From Blastocatellia bacterium (GTDB lineage: Bacteria; Acidobacteriota; Blastocatellia; Pyrinomonadales; Pyrinomonadaceae): DNA of 8,988 nt. Shown piece by piece: positions 1 to 6,936 of the stretch. The notes beneath the pieces are model-generated. The model was not told the origin of the DNA. It searched no databases and worked only from the letters and a program-made list of their open reading frames with translations. A program made the position numbers and the translations under genes. The stretch is from contig JACDAK010000004.1 in NCBI GenBank assembly GCA_013695495.1, positions 1 to 8,988 of the forward strand, in the 5' to 3' direction. The first letter of the stretch is position 1. Every line of letters starts with the position of its first letter.

Positions 1-380
1 CCAGTCTTCCTATACTCGGCCGCGGCCGCTCGTATATTCCCCTCAATGATATTGTCGCCAAGCACCACACAGATCGGTTCATCATCAGCAAAATGCTCAA
101 CTAACGAAAGGGCATCCGCGATGCCGCCTTCTCCATCCTGATAAGTATAGTTGAGATGACGAAGTCCAAAATCGCTCCCATTCTTCAACAGCCTTAAAAA
201 ATCGCCAGCCGAATTTCCGCCCGTAACGATCATAATATCGTCAATGCCGGCATTGATGAGTGTCTGGATAGGATAAAAGATCATCGGCCGGTCATACACC
301 GGTAGAAGATGCTTATTTGTAATGCGAGTTAGCGGGCTCAATCGAGTCCCGAGCCCCCCCGCGAGTATAACGCCTTTCAT
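1..380 (-). CDS. Short RmlA-like sugar-1-phosphate nucleotidyltransferase (N-terminal part, cut by window edge)
   Basis: The first 126 codons of a nucleotidyltransferase are visible; the 3' end lies beyond base 1. The family joins a sugar 1-phosphate to an NTP (typically glucose-1-phosphate plus dTTP) in the cytoplasm, giving the activated sugar for deoxysugar synthesis. The protein opens MKGVILAGGLGTRL, the glycine-rich nucleotide-binding signature, followed by Lys23 in NKHLLPVYDRPM (the usual catalytic lysine position). Further on are GGIADAL (residues 85-91) and LGDNI (107-111), whose Asp109 is at the metal-binding position. The match is closest to the short (about 240 residue) class often labelled glucose-1-phosphate thymidylyltransferase or spore coat protein, rather than classical 290-residue RmlA, so the sugar and nucleotide are not certain. 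The ATG at 378-380 follows the asnB stop by 6 bases with no clear Shine-Dalgarno, suggesting translational coupling. A run of seven G lies in codons 7-9. Confidence 0.9.
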   Translation of the reverse strand, partial: MKGVILAGGLGTRLSPLTRITNKHLLPVYDRPMIFYPIQTLINAGIDDIMIVTGGNSAGDFLRLLKNGSDFGLRHLNYTYQDGEGGIADALSLVEHFADDEPICVVLGDNIIEGNIRAAAAEYRKT

Positions 381-386
381 AATTGA

Positions 387-2270
387 TCAATCGATAAATT
401 GCTGGAACCAGAGTTCGAGCATCAGCAGTGTCCAAAGCTGGAACGCGTGATCCTTTTCCGCAGACGTATGCTCATCCACATATTGCTTCATTCGATCAGG
501 CCGAATGATGCCCCGCTTGAGAGCCTTTTCCGAAAGCAAAGTGTCGCGAACGAAGGCCTTCATCTCCGAACGAAACCACTTTCCGACCGGCACGCCGAAT
601 CCCATCTTACGTCGATAAATAACTTCCGGAGGAACGAGTCTCGATGCCACCTTCTTAAGCAACGACTTTGGTTTCATACGCCGCATCTTCAACGATTCCG
701 GAAGCGACGCAGCAAACTCGATCAGGTGATGATCAAGAAACGGCGAACGTGCCTCGAGCGAGTTTGCCATCGAGGTGATATCCACCTTAACGAGCAGATC
801 GTTCGGCAAATAGGTCATCTGATCCGTCAAAAGTGTCGCATCCAAAAGCCCTGAACCATTTGCCTTGCCAAACCATTCATCGAGCACGGCCCGGGGTTCG
901 TAAGCGCCTAGCCGTCCCTCGAATTCTGTCGTGTACAACCCCTCTTTCGCCTCAGTATTGAAAGTGGACATCCACCTGAAATACCGCTCATTCCGCGGCA
1001 TCCCCGCGGCTTTGACAAAGCGCTGAGCGTCACGCGCTCGCGAACGGTTGAGCTCAGACGTCGGAACGAGCCCTAGCGGAGCTTCGATCAACGCCTTCCG
1101 CACAACTCCCGGGATCCGCCCATACGCTTCTGCCAACTGCATCGCAGCATAGCGCTCATAACCCGCAAAACTCTCATCGCCGCCGTCACCGTTCAGAGCC
1201 ACAGTCACATGCTTTCGCGTCTCGCGGGCGACATAATAGGTCGGGATCGCAGACGAATCGCCAAAGGGCTCGCCGTAATGTTCAACGAGCATCGGAAGCA
1301 CCTCAAGCGCATCGGGTTGAACAACGAACTCATGATGCTCCGCTCCGACATGCTCCGCGACGCGTTTTGCGTATTTGAGCTCGCTGTAATCCTCTTCTTC
1401 GAAACCGATCGAGAACGTCTTGACCGGCTTCGAACTCTCCTCAGCCATAAGCGCGACGACCGACGACGAATCTACACCACCCGAAAGAAACGCACCGAGC
1501 GGAACCTCCGAGATCATCCTAAGCTTAGTCGATTCACGCAAGATCCGCGTCGTTTCTTCGATCGCCTCAGTTTCAGTGATCTTGACTTTCTTCGAGAAAT
1601 CCGGGAGCCAGTATCGCTGCATTTCGATCTTGCCAGCCTTCCAACGCAGCCAATGCCCTGGCTCGAGCTTGCGGATCTGCTTGAACGCAGTCATCGGCGC
1701 CGGCACACAAAGATACGACAAATACGCATCGATCGCCTGATCGTCAACTTCCCGCCCGATCGCCGGGTGCTGCAGTATCGCCCGAAACTCTGAGCCGAAG
1801 ATCAGATCGCCATTCGGACGGTGCGAATAAAGAAGCGGCTTTTTACCGACACGGTCCCGAGCAAGAAAAAGTTCCTTGGCAGCGTCGTCCCAGATCGCGA
1901 TCGCGAACATCCCACGCAGATGCTCAAGAGACTCATGCCCAAATTCATCATAAAGATGAACGATAGCTTCAGTGTCCGAATTTGTGTAGAACTTATGCCC
2001 CCGCTTTTCAAGATCGGCCCGAAGCTCACGATAGTTATAGATCTCGCCGTTGAAAACGATCCACTTCGTGCGATCCGCATTGTGTATGGGCTGCTTTCCG
2101 CCGGCCAAGTCGATGATCGAAAGCCGTCGCATGCCCAACCCTACGGTTTCATTTATGTAGTAACCATCATCATCCGGCCCACGATGCGTGATGGCGCAGT
2201 TCATCCGCTCAAGAACCTCTCGGTCGACCGGTGCTTTACCATTATTAATAATACCGACGATTCCGCACAT
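387..2270 (-). CDS. asnB: Asparagine synthase (glutamine-hydrolysing)-type amidotransferase
   Basis: A 627-residue, full-length AsnB-family enzyme. The class II glutaminase domain starts MCGIVGI, with Cys2 as the N-terminal nucleophile after Met removal, then HRGPDDDG (29-36), RRLSIIDL (48-55) and FNGEIYNY (73-80). The synthetase domain has the ATP pyrophosphatase loop SGGVDSS (263-269), then GDGGDE (361-366) and, nearer the C-terminus, LEARSPFLD. All key residues are present, so activity is expected: ammonia from glutamine is passed to an adenylated carboxylate. The frame is open upstream to a TTG at 2288, but only the ATG at 2268-2270 exposes the catalytic cysteine, and a GAGG lies 10 bases upstream of it. 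That ATG is one base after the stop of the preceding membrane protein gene. In polysaccharide loci such enzymes may amidate a uronic acid or acyl group rather than make free asparagine; which applies here cannot be told from sequence. Confidence 0.95.
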   Translation of the reverse strand: MCGIVGIINNGKAPVDREVLERMNCAITHRGPDDDGYYINETVGLGMRRLSIIDLAGGKQPIHNADRTKWIVFNGEIYNYRELRADLEKRGHKFYTNSDTEAIVHLYDEFGHESLEHLRGMFAIAIWDDAAKELFLARDRVGKKPLLYSHRPNGDLIFGSEFRAILQHPAIGREVDDQAIDAYLSYLCVPAPMTAFKQIRKLEPGHWLRWKAGKIEMQRYWLPDFSKKVKITETEAIEETTRILRESTKLRMISEVPLGAFLSGGVDSSSVVALMAEESSKPVKTFSIGFEEEDYSELKYAKRVAEHVGAEHHEFVVQPDALEVLPMLVEHYGEPFGDSSAIPTYYVARETRKHVTVALNGDGGDESFAGYERYAAMQLAEAYGRIPGVVRKALIEAPLGLVPTSELNRSRARDAQRFVKAAGMPRNERYFRWMSTFNTEAKEGLYTTEFEGRLGAYEPRAVLDEWFGKANGSGLLDATLLTDQMTYLPNDLLVKVDITSMANSLEARSPFLDHHLIEFAASLPESLKMRRMKPKSLLKKVASRLVPPEVIYRRKMGFGVPVGKWFRSEMKAFVRDTLLSEKALKRGIIRPDRMKQYVDEHTSAEKDHAFQLWTLLMLELWFQQFID

Positions 2271-2271
2271 A

Positions 2272-3633
2272 CTAGGTCGACCTCGCAACAGTCAGCGGAG
2301 CGCGCCGTCCCGAAAGCCGCCCGCGTATGAGCTCCCAACCAACCTTACGATAGGAAATTCCGAGCGCCGCCAACAAGAACAGCATCGGCATTATCGTTTG
2401 TTTATGCCGCCACGCGAGCCCAACGTTCGAAAGCCCCCAGATGTGCAGTCCCGCATAAAGCACGCAAAAAACAAAGATCGGCGCCATATCGATGAACTTA
2501 TCCTTAAAGAACACCTTTATCGCCGGAAAGCCCACAATGAAGATAGCGATGATGAAAATGTTTTCGACCGCACCGAACCCGTTACGGGCTGTGCCGCTAA
2601 AAACCTCCCACGGAAAAGGCGCAAAAAAGAAATAAACCGTTGCGACTGGTATTGCGACAGATGTCGATTCATACTCCGAGTAAATCTCTACTCCGGAACC
2701 GGTCGTCGCCGCAACGTTCTCTCGCCAGGTGTCCACAACCCGCTGCTGTCTCTCAAGTCGGGCGAAATCGCGGTTGATGGCGCCGCCCGCATACATCACC
2801 ACAAGTACTGATCCGAGCACCAGTCCGCCAAAAACCACATTACGAACAAGGTGCCGCCCGCTCACCGTAAGTGCCCTAAACAAGAATGCTGCGGCTACCA
2901 TATAGACCGCATAAAATCGCATTACAAAGATACCGATCAAGAGCGGTATCGCCAGCAACCCGTCCTTCGCCGCGATCGCCTTCGGCTGTCTGATCATCAA
3001 ATAAAGAGTCGTCCAGCTGAAAGAGATCACGAGGATCTCCTTCGAAGTGCCCGCGGATAGCAAGATCATCGACGCCCAAAACGTAGCCATGATCGCCGCG
3101 ATCCGGCCCGTCGCGGAATCAAAGACACGCCGGCCAATGCGAAATATGACGATGACAAGCATCGACCCGGCGAAGGCATTGACGACCGAAACGATCATCC
3201 GGCTCGGCCCGCCGGCGATGAACATCGGGATGCCCCAGAGGAATGCCTGACCGATGTTCTGTTCCTCAAAAAAGACTAGCCAAATATCCGAAACAAAACC
3301 GTCAAAACCGTTCTCGTACCAATTCTGGGCGAAGGTCCAGCCGGACATGTAGCCCGAGGCGTCTTCATCACCAAAGAGTTCTGTCAGGTCCCATCCATAA
3401 AAGATGATCCCCATCCAAAGCCGTAAGGAGAACGCCCAAAAGAATATATTTATTTGAAAATCGGCGTCCTCATCCGCTAAGTTGCGGCCAATGAGAAACG
3501 CAGTGATCCCCCCAAATGCCAGCACCATCGGCACAGCCAACAGTTCATCCGCCTTATCGCCAAAGAAATAAAGACTCTGAACCAAGAAAGCAAAGAACGT
3601 GAAGAGAAAGAAGATTTTACCAAGAGCGATCAT
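2272..3633 (-). CDS. Multi-spanning membrane protein, GT-C-like, possible polysaccharide glycosyltransferase or polymerase
   Basis: A 453-residue integral membrane protein with roughly 12-13 hydrophobic segments, at about residues 5-24, 32-50, 60-80, 120-140, 145-165, 178-214 (probably two), 226-250, 262-282, 325-340, 355-375, 383-400 and 412-427. I do not recognise a named family with certainty. An acidic stretch, GDEDASGY (88-95), follows the third segment; GT-C glycosyltransferases using lipid-linked donors carry catalytic acidic residues in an early extracytoplasmic loop. A large hydrophilic loop covers about 284-324. FAPFPW (337-342) and RHKQTIMP (409-416) resemble motifs seen in membrane glycosyltransferase or polymerase-like proteins of capsule and exopolysaccharide loci. 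It sits between carbamoyltransferase (6-base gap) and asnB (1-base gap), so it is very probably in the same pathway. Wzy-like polymerase, GT-C transferase or another export component are all open. The start at 3633 is the first ATG after the upstream stop. Confidence 0.8.
   Translation of the reverse strand: MIALGKIFFLFTFFAFLVQSLYFFGDKADELLAVPMVLAFGGITAFLIGRNLADEDADFQINIFFWAFSLRLWMGIIFYGWDLTELFGDEDASGYMSGWTFAQNWYENGFDGFVSDIWLVFFEEQNIGQAFLWGIPMFIAGGPSRMIVSVVNAFAGSMLVIVIFRIGRRVFDSATGRIAAIMATFWASMILLSAGTSKEILVISFSWTTLYLMIRQPKAIAAKDGLLAIPLLIGIFVMRFYAVYMVAAAFLFRALTVSGRHLVRNVVFGGLVLGSVLVVMYAGGAINRDFARLERQQRVVDTWRENVAATTGSGVEIYSEYESTSVAIPVATVYFFFAPFPWEVFSGTARNGFGAVENIFIIAIFIVGFPAIKVFFKDKFIDMAPIFVFCVLYAGLHIWGLSNVGLAWRHKQTIMPMLFLLAALGISYRKVGWELIRGRLSGRRAPLTVARST
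2281..2284 (-). promoter_or_regulatory. Ribosome binding site deciding the asnB start
   Basis: On the minus strand GAGG lies 10 bases before the ATG at 2268-2270. It is inside the last codons of the upstream membrane protein gene, whose TAG is one base before the asnB ATG, so the two genes are probably translationally coupled. Together with the need for Cys2 this supports the ATG over the upstream in-frame TTG at 2288. Confidence 0.55.
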
Positions 3634-3639
3634 CAGATC

Positions 3640-5346
3640 TTACGAACGAATCACCAAGTTATTCTCGAGCACAAGCGCGTCAAAGTTCGCGTTATTGAAA
3701 GTGTTGATCGCATTCGCCGGCGTGCAAACGATAGGTTCCTGCACATTGAAAGACGTATTCAAGAGCATCGGAATCCCGGTGATTTTCTTAAACTCGTTTA
3801 TTAGATTCCAGTAACGGGGGTTCGTCTTTCGGCTGACCATTTGCGGCCGCGCTGTGCCGTCGACGTGAACGACAGCCGGTATCTTTGCCTTATACTCTTC
3901 CGCAACCTCGATCACCGTGATCATGAAAGGGTCGTGATGCTCAACCCCGAACACCTCGGCTCCGTGCTCCTCTTGCATTGAAGGGGCGAGCGGCCGGAAC
4001 CATTCGCGAAGCTTCACCTTCTGGTTCAATATCTCGCGCATATCTGCACGCCTCGGATCTGCCAAAAAGCTGCGTGCTCCGAGTGCCCGCGGCCCGAACT
4101 CCATCCTGCCGTTGAACCATCCCACGATCGCCCCATCCGAGATCATCTTTGCTAGCCGCGGCAGCAGCTCTTCATCCTCAAGCGTCTCATATTCGACGCC
4201 GGCCTCGTCCAATGCCGCCCGACATTCTTCGTTCGTAAACCCTGGACCCCAATAGGCGTGATCCATCACAAACTCCCGCGGATTGCCCAACTTCTGATGC
4301 CAAACCATCAACGCCGCACCAAGCGAACAACCCGCATCGCCAGCCGCCGGCTGTACATAGAAATTCTTGAGCGGCGTCTCGTGAAAGATCCGGCCGTTCA
4401 TCACGGAATTGAACGCCACCCCGCCCGCCATGCACAGGTTCTCTGCGCCCGTCATTTCCTTCAGCTTCTTAACGAGATGAATGGCAGTGTCCTCAAGCGC
4501 CCGCTGGGCCGATGAGGCAATATCCCAATGGTGTTCCGTCAGCTCGTCCCCCGGTTTGCGTGCAGGGCCAAGCTCATTGATGATGCCGTCCGGAAATTGA
4601 TAGTGCTTCGCCAGATGATGATCCAAGACCTTGATATTGAACTTGAAGTCGCCCGAACCGTTCGTCGTCAACACCTTCTCGCGGAAAAAGTCGTAATACT
4701 TTGGCTTGCCATACGCCGCCAGGCCCATCACCTTCCACTCGTCGCCCGCAAACATATCGAACCCGATATAGTTCGTCACCGCCGAATAGAACTGCCCCAA
4801 ACTGTGCGGCAGCTTGATGCGCTTCAACACCTCGATCTTGTTGCCCTTGCCCTTTGAAAAAAGCGTCGTCGTATCCTCGCCCGTACCGTCCCAAGTCATG
4901 ATCGCTGCCGATTCAAACGGCGAAACAAAAAACGCCGACGCAGCGTGCGTCTGATGATGTTCAAGAAAATGAAACTTGAAATCGCTGGGGCCAAAGTGCT
5001 CCCGCAACCGCTGCGGGTGTTTGAACATGCCGAGATAGCTTTCGCTCACCTGGGCGACCCCGCGGTCCGCCCGCGCCTTGAACATCGCAGGCGAGATCAA
5101 CCCTGCACGCAGTGCCGTCATGAACTTATGCCTCAGTATCCAAGGCTTCCAATAATGCCCGACGTGCTCAACGTCGCTAAGCTTGATGCCCGCGTGATCC
5201 AAACAGAACTCGATCGCCTTGAACGGAAAGCCTAGGTGATGCTTCTTACGCGAGAACCGCTCCTCTTCCGCAGCAGCAACCAACTTACCGTCCTTGATAA
5301 GCGCCGCCGCCGAATCACCTAAAGTTGTGAGGCCTAAAATGTACAT
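3640..5346 (-). CDS. O-carbamoyltransferase of the NodU/CmcH/TobZ family
   Basis: A 568-residue enzyme of usual family length. It should transfer a carbamoyl group from carbamoyl phosphate, through a carbamoyl-adenylate, to a hydroxyl of a sugar or other small molecule. The N-terminal Kae1-like half begins MYILGLTTLGDSAAAL and has AAEEERFSRKKH (25-36). It also has HHQTHAASAF (130-139), TWDGTGED (151-158), AGGVAFNSVMNGR (307-319) and AAGDAGC (334-340). His130, His134, Asp153 and Asp337 line up with the metal ligands known from TobZ. The C-terminal YrdC-like half has FGPRALGARS (417-426), FRPLAPS (450-456) and NTSFN (530-534). No key residue looks lost. The ATG lies 5 bases after the DUF2442 stop and the following gene starts 6 bases after its own stop. 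Context suggests that it carbamoylates a sugar of the polysaccharide or its precursor; the acceptor is unknown. It has only a weak Shine-Dalgarno, so it probably depends on translation from upstream. Confidence 0.95.
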   Translation of the reverse strand: MYILGLTTLGDSAAALIKDGKLVAAAEEERFSRKKHHLGFPFKAIEFCLDHAGIKLSDVEHVGHYWKPWILRHKFMTALRAGLISPAMFKARADRGVAQVSESYLGMFKHPQRLREHFGPSDFKFHFLEHHQTHAASAFFVSPFESAAIMTWDGTGEDTTTLFSKGKGNKIEVLKRIKLPHSLGQFYSAVTNYIGFDMFAGDEWKVMGLAAYGKPKYYDFFREKVLTTNGSGDFKFNIKVLDHHLAKHYQFPDGIINELGPARKPGDELTEHHWDIASSAQRALEDTAIHLVKKLKEMTGAENLCMAGGVAFNSVMNGRIFHETPLKNFYVQPAAGDAGCSLGAALMVWHQKLGNPREFVMDHAYWGPGFTNEECRAALDEAGVEYETLEDEELLPRLAKMISDGAIVGWFNGRMEFGPRALGARSFLADPRRADMREILNQKVKLREWFRPLAPSMQEEHGAEVFGVEHHDPFMITVIEVAEEYKAKIPAVVHVDGTARPQMVSRKTNPRYWNLINEFKKITGIPMLLNTSFNVQEPIVCTPANAINTFNNANFDALVLENNLVIRS

Positions 5347-5351
5347 AAAAA

Positions 5352-5594
5352 CTATTTGTCGAGCGGCAGCCCGCCCTCGTAAAGAGCCTCCGGGTCGAAG
5401 TCCGCATCATTGTCCCAAGTGACCGTGTTGAAGCTTACGCGAACGGTTTCGAACAAACTGCGATCCTTTAATTCGCGAAAAACACCCTTGTCCAGGAAGG
5501 GCTTCATATCAAACTTCTTCACAGCCCCATCCTCGAACGTAAGGATAAGCTCGTAATCTGTCGTCGGACGCACCTTCTTTACCGCGAAATACAT
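5352..5594 (-). CDS. DUF2442 family protein
   Basis: An intact 80-residue protein. It matches the DUF2442 pattern: an N-terminal beta-rich segment with KVRPTTDYELILTFEDG (7-23), then KKFDMKPFLDKGVF (26-39), and a C-terminal half with FNTVTWDNDADFDPEALY (55-72), the usual family ending. Function is unknown; proteins of this family are often encoded just after a DUF4160 gene and the pair has a toxin-antitoxin-like gene arrangement, but I know of no proven activity. Here the partner immediately upstream is broken (5607-5800). The start at 5594 has an excellent AGGAGG 8 bases upstream, the best ribosome site in the window, so it is probably still translated. It lies between an epimerase and the carbamoyltransferase and looks like a passenger in the sugar operon rather than a pathway member. 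No signal peptide or membrane segment is seen. Confidence 0.88.
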   Translation of the reverse strand: MYFAVKKVRPTTDYELILTFEDGAVKKFDMKPFLDKGVFRELKDRSLFETVRVSFNTVTWDNDADFDPEALYEGGLPLDK

Positions 5595-5602
5595 TTAGCA
5601 TT

Positions 5603-5608
5603 CCTCCT
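5603..5608 (-). promoter_or_regulatory. Strong Shine-Dalgarno of the DUF2442 gene, overlapping the stop of the DUF4160 remnant
   Basis: AGGAGG on the minus strand, 8 bases before the ATG at 5592-5594. It overlaps the TAG (5607-5609) that ends the DUF4160 remnant. This tight junction is what an intact DUF4160-DUF2442 pair with coupled translation would show. Confidence 0.75.
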
Positions 5609-5800
5609 ATCTAAGAGGTTCTATCGCAAACGGTTTCTCGCCGTTTTGACCCGAAAGTTCCCCGACTGTCATCACTCAGTCCGCAACCGCGAATACGCCT
5701 TCCTTCCCCTGACAGACGCACGAATGTGGGGCGGATTGTGCTCCTTCGGTGCATAATACATTCGAATCACGATTCCAAAAAACATTGAAATTGTAGGCAT
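5607..5800 (-). pseudogene. Remnant of a DUF4160 gene with internal deletion and frame change
   Basis: This region carries no ordinary gene but contains both ends of a DUF4160 protein. From the ATG at 5798-5800 the frame reads MPTISMFFGIVIRMYY, then APKEHNPPHI, the typical DUF4160 start. It continues as RASVRGRKAYSRLRTE and stops at 5672-5674 after 42 residues. In a different frame, 5607-5660 reads ELSGQNGEKPFAIEPLR followed by TAG, which looks like the typical C-terminus (a tryptophan-containing helix, then NGE..F.I.PL). Intact family members are about 80-95 residues; the two pieces add up to about 60, so roughly 30 residues from the middle are gone as well as the frame. A histidine usually found after PPHI is Arg here. 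The ATG is 16 bases downstream of the epimerase stop and the remnant's stop overlaps the DUF2442 ribosome site. It could still yield a 42-residue peptide, but not a working DUF4160 fold. The family assignment is from memory of its sequence pattern. Confidence 0.8.
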
Positions 5801-5816
5801 GCCGCGACCTAAGACC

Positions 5817-6932
5817 TCATTTTATCAAACTTCTAGATTCGAGTTCAGCATTTGCTTTCACAACGCGATCTTCAACCTGAGCACCCGCCACCCACTTGAG
5901 CAGCACACCAAGCCCGTCTTCAAGCTCCACCTTCGGTTCAAAGCCTAGTAATCGACTGATCTTCGACACATCAGCAATGCAATGCCGGATGTCGCCCTCG
6001 CGGTATTGGCCGGTTATCTCCGGCTCGATATCCTTGCCCAGCCCCGCAGCGATCAACCGTGCGATCTCGGCCACGGACGTCGCCCGGCCCGTTCCAACAT
6101 TCAACGATTCATAATCCGCTCGATCGCTGTCCAACGCGAGCAAATTAGCCTGCACGATATCCGAAACGTGAGTGAAATCCCGCATCTGGCCGCCGTCCTC
6201 AAACACGACCGGCGCCTGCCCGTTCATCAACCGCGCCGAAAATATCGCACACACGCCCGTATAAGGATTCGACAGCGCCTGCCGCGTGCCGTAAACGTTA
6301 AAATACCGGAGAGCCACCGTCGGGATCTTGTACGCGCGCCCGACCGCAAGGCTGTATTGATCCTGTGCAAGTTTAGTCGCCGCGTAGATAGTCGTCGGAA
6401 AAAGGGCCCGGTCCTCTCGCGTACCCGCGGGCCGCATCGCCACGCCGCATGCATCGCACTTTATATCCCACTCGCGCCGCTGAAGTTCGGCATCTGTCCG
6501 CAGCGGCGGATCGACCCGCACGCCGCAGCCCCCACATTCACGCGTGCCCTCGCCATAGATCGTGTTCGATGAAGTGACAATTAGCTTCTTTATCTGATCG
6601 CGCCGCCGCACGACCTCCTCAAGCAGCACCGCCGTGCCCAGGTCGTTCGCACGCACATACCTAACGATCTCGTACATTGACTGCGTCACGCCCACCTCAG
6701 CAGCCTCATGAAAAACTGCGTCGATACCGTCAAGAGCTGCCGCAACCGCCTCAGCATCGCACACATCAGCACGAACAAATTCAGCCGCGGCGTTCAGATA
6801 CTCAGGCACCCGACCGGCATGAACCTGCTCAACAAGCGAATCGAGTATCCGCACCCGATGCCCACGTTCGACGAGCGCATCAACAAGATGTGAGCCAATA
6901 AATCCTGCTCCCCCTGTCACGAGTATGTTCAT
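5817..6932 (-). CDS. NAD-dependent sugar epimerase/dehydratase with zinc-ribbon-like insert, dTDP-L-rhamnose 4-epimerase-like
   Basis: A 371-residue extended short-chain dehydrogenase/reductase acting on a nucleotide sugar in the cytoplasm. The Rossmann motif is MNILVTGGAGFIGSHL at the start. The catalytic residues are in VTSSNTIYGEG (119-129) and TIYAATK (181-187, Tyr183 and Lys187), and RYFNVYGTRQ (209-218) and RDFTHVSD (251-258) follow. An insert after the Ser/Thr strand carries two Cys pairs, Cys133/Cys136 (CGGC) and Cys159/Cys162 (CDAC), spaced like a zinc ribbon. This insert and the SNPYTGV motif recall a group that includes the dTDP-L-rhamnose 4-epimerase WbiB; the presence of an RmlA-like gene fits that, but the substrate is inferred. 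The frame is open to a TTG at 6959, but the ATG at 6930-6932 gives the canonical N-terminus and a 4-base gap after the upstream stop. Downstream lies the DUF4160 remnant. Confidence 0.9.
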   Translation of the reverse strand: MNILVTGGAGFIGSHLVDALVERGHRVRILDSLVEQVHAGRVPEYLNAAAEFVRADVCDAEAVAAALDGIDAVFHEAAEVGVTQSMYEIVRYVRANDLGTAVLLEEVVRRRDQIKKLIVTSSNTIYGEGTRECGGCGVRVDPPLRTDAELQRREWDIKCDACGVAMRPAGTREDRALFPTTIYAATKLAQDQYSLAVGRAYKIPTVALRYFNVYGTRQALSNPYTGVCAIFSARLMNGQAPVVFEDGGQMRDFTHVSDIVQANLLALDSDRADYESLNVGTGRATSVAEIARLIAAGLGKDIEPEITGQYREGDIRHCIADVSKISRLLGFEPKVELEDGLGVLLKWVAGAQVEDRVVKANAELESRSLIK

Positions 6933-6936
6933 AGAA

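Noticed and set aside
22..31. NotI-type GCGGCCGC sites near base 25 and near 3843
   Set aside because: Both sit inside coding sequence with normal family residues (Ala/Arg codons); no sign of a cloning junction or functional site.
1209..1793. 194-codon open frame on the plus strand
   Set aside because: It lies wholly opposite asnB, whose motifs are complete; the product is rich in Arg, Leu and Asp and looks like an antisense shadow.
2271..2288. TTG upstream start for asnB giving six extra residues
   Set aside because: It would bury the catalytic Cys2 of MCGIVGI; the ATG at 2270 has a GAGG at a suitable distance.
5764..5775. Palindrome GAATC-AC-GATTC as an operator
   Set aside because: It falls within the codons of the conserved DUF4160 N-terminus (GIVIR), so coding constraint explains it well enough.
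5750..5780. Possible promoter (TTGGAA and TATTAT on the minus strand) for DUF2442
   Set aside because: The spacer is only 14 bases and the elements lie in former DUF4160 codons; read-through from the operon is simpler.
5982..6572. 196-codon open frame on the plus strand
   Set aside because: It is antisense to the zinc-ribbon epimerase; composition is low-complexity Arg/His/Pro with no recognisable domain.
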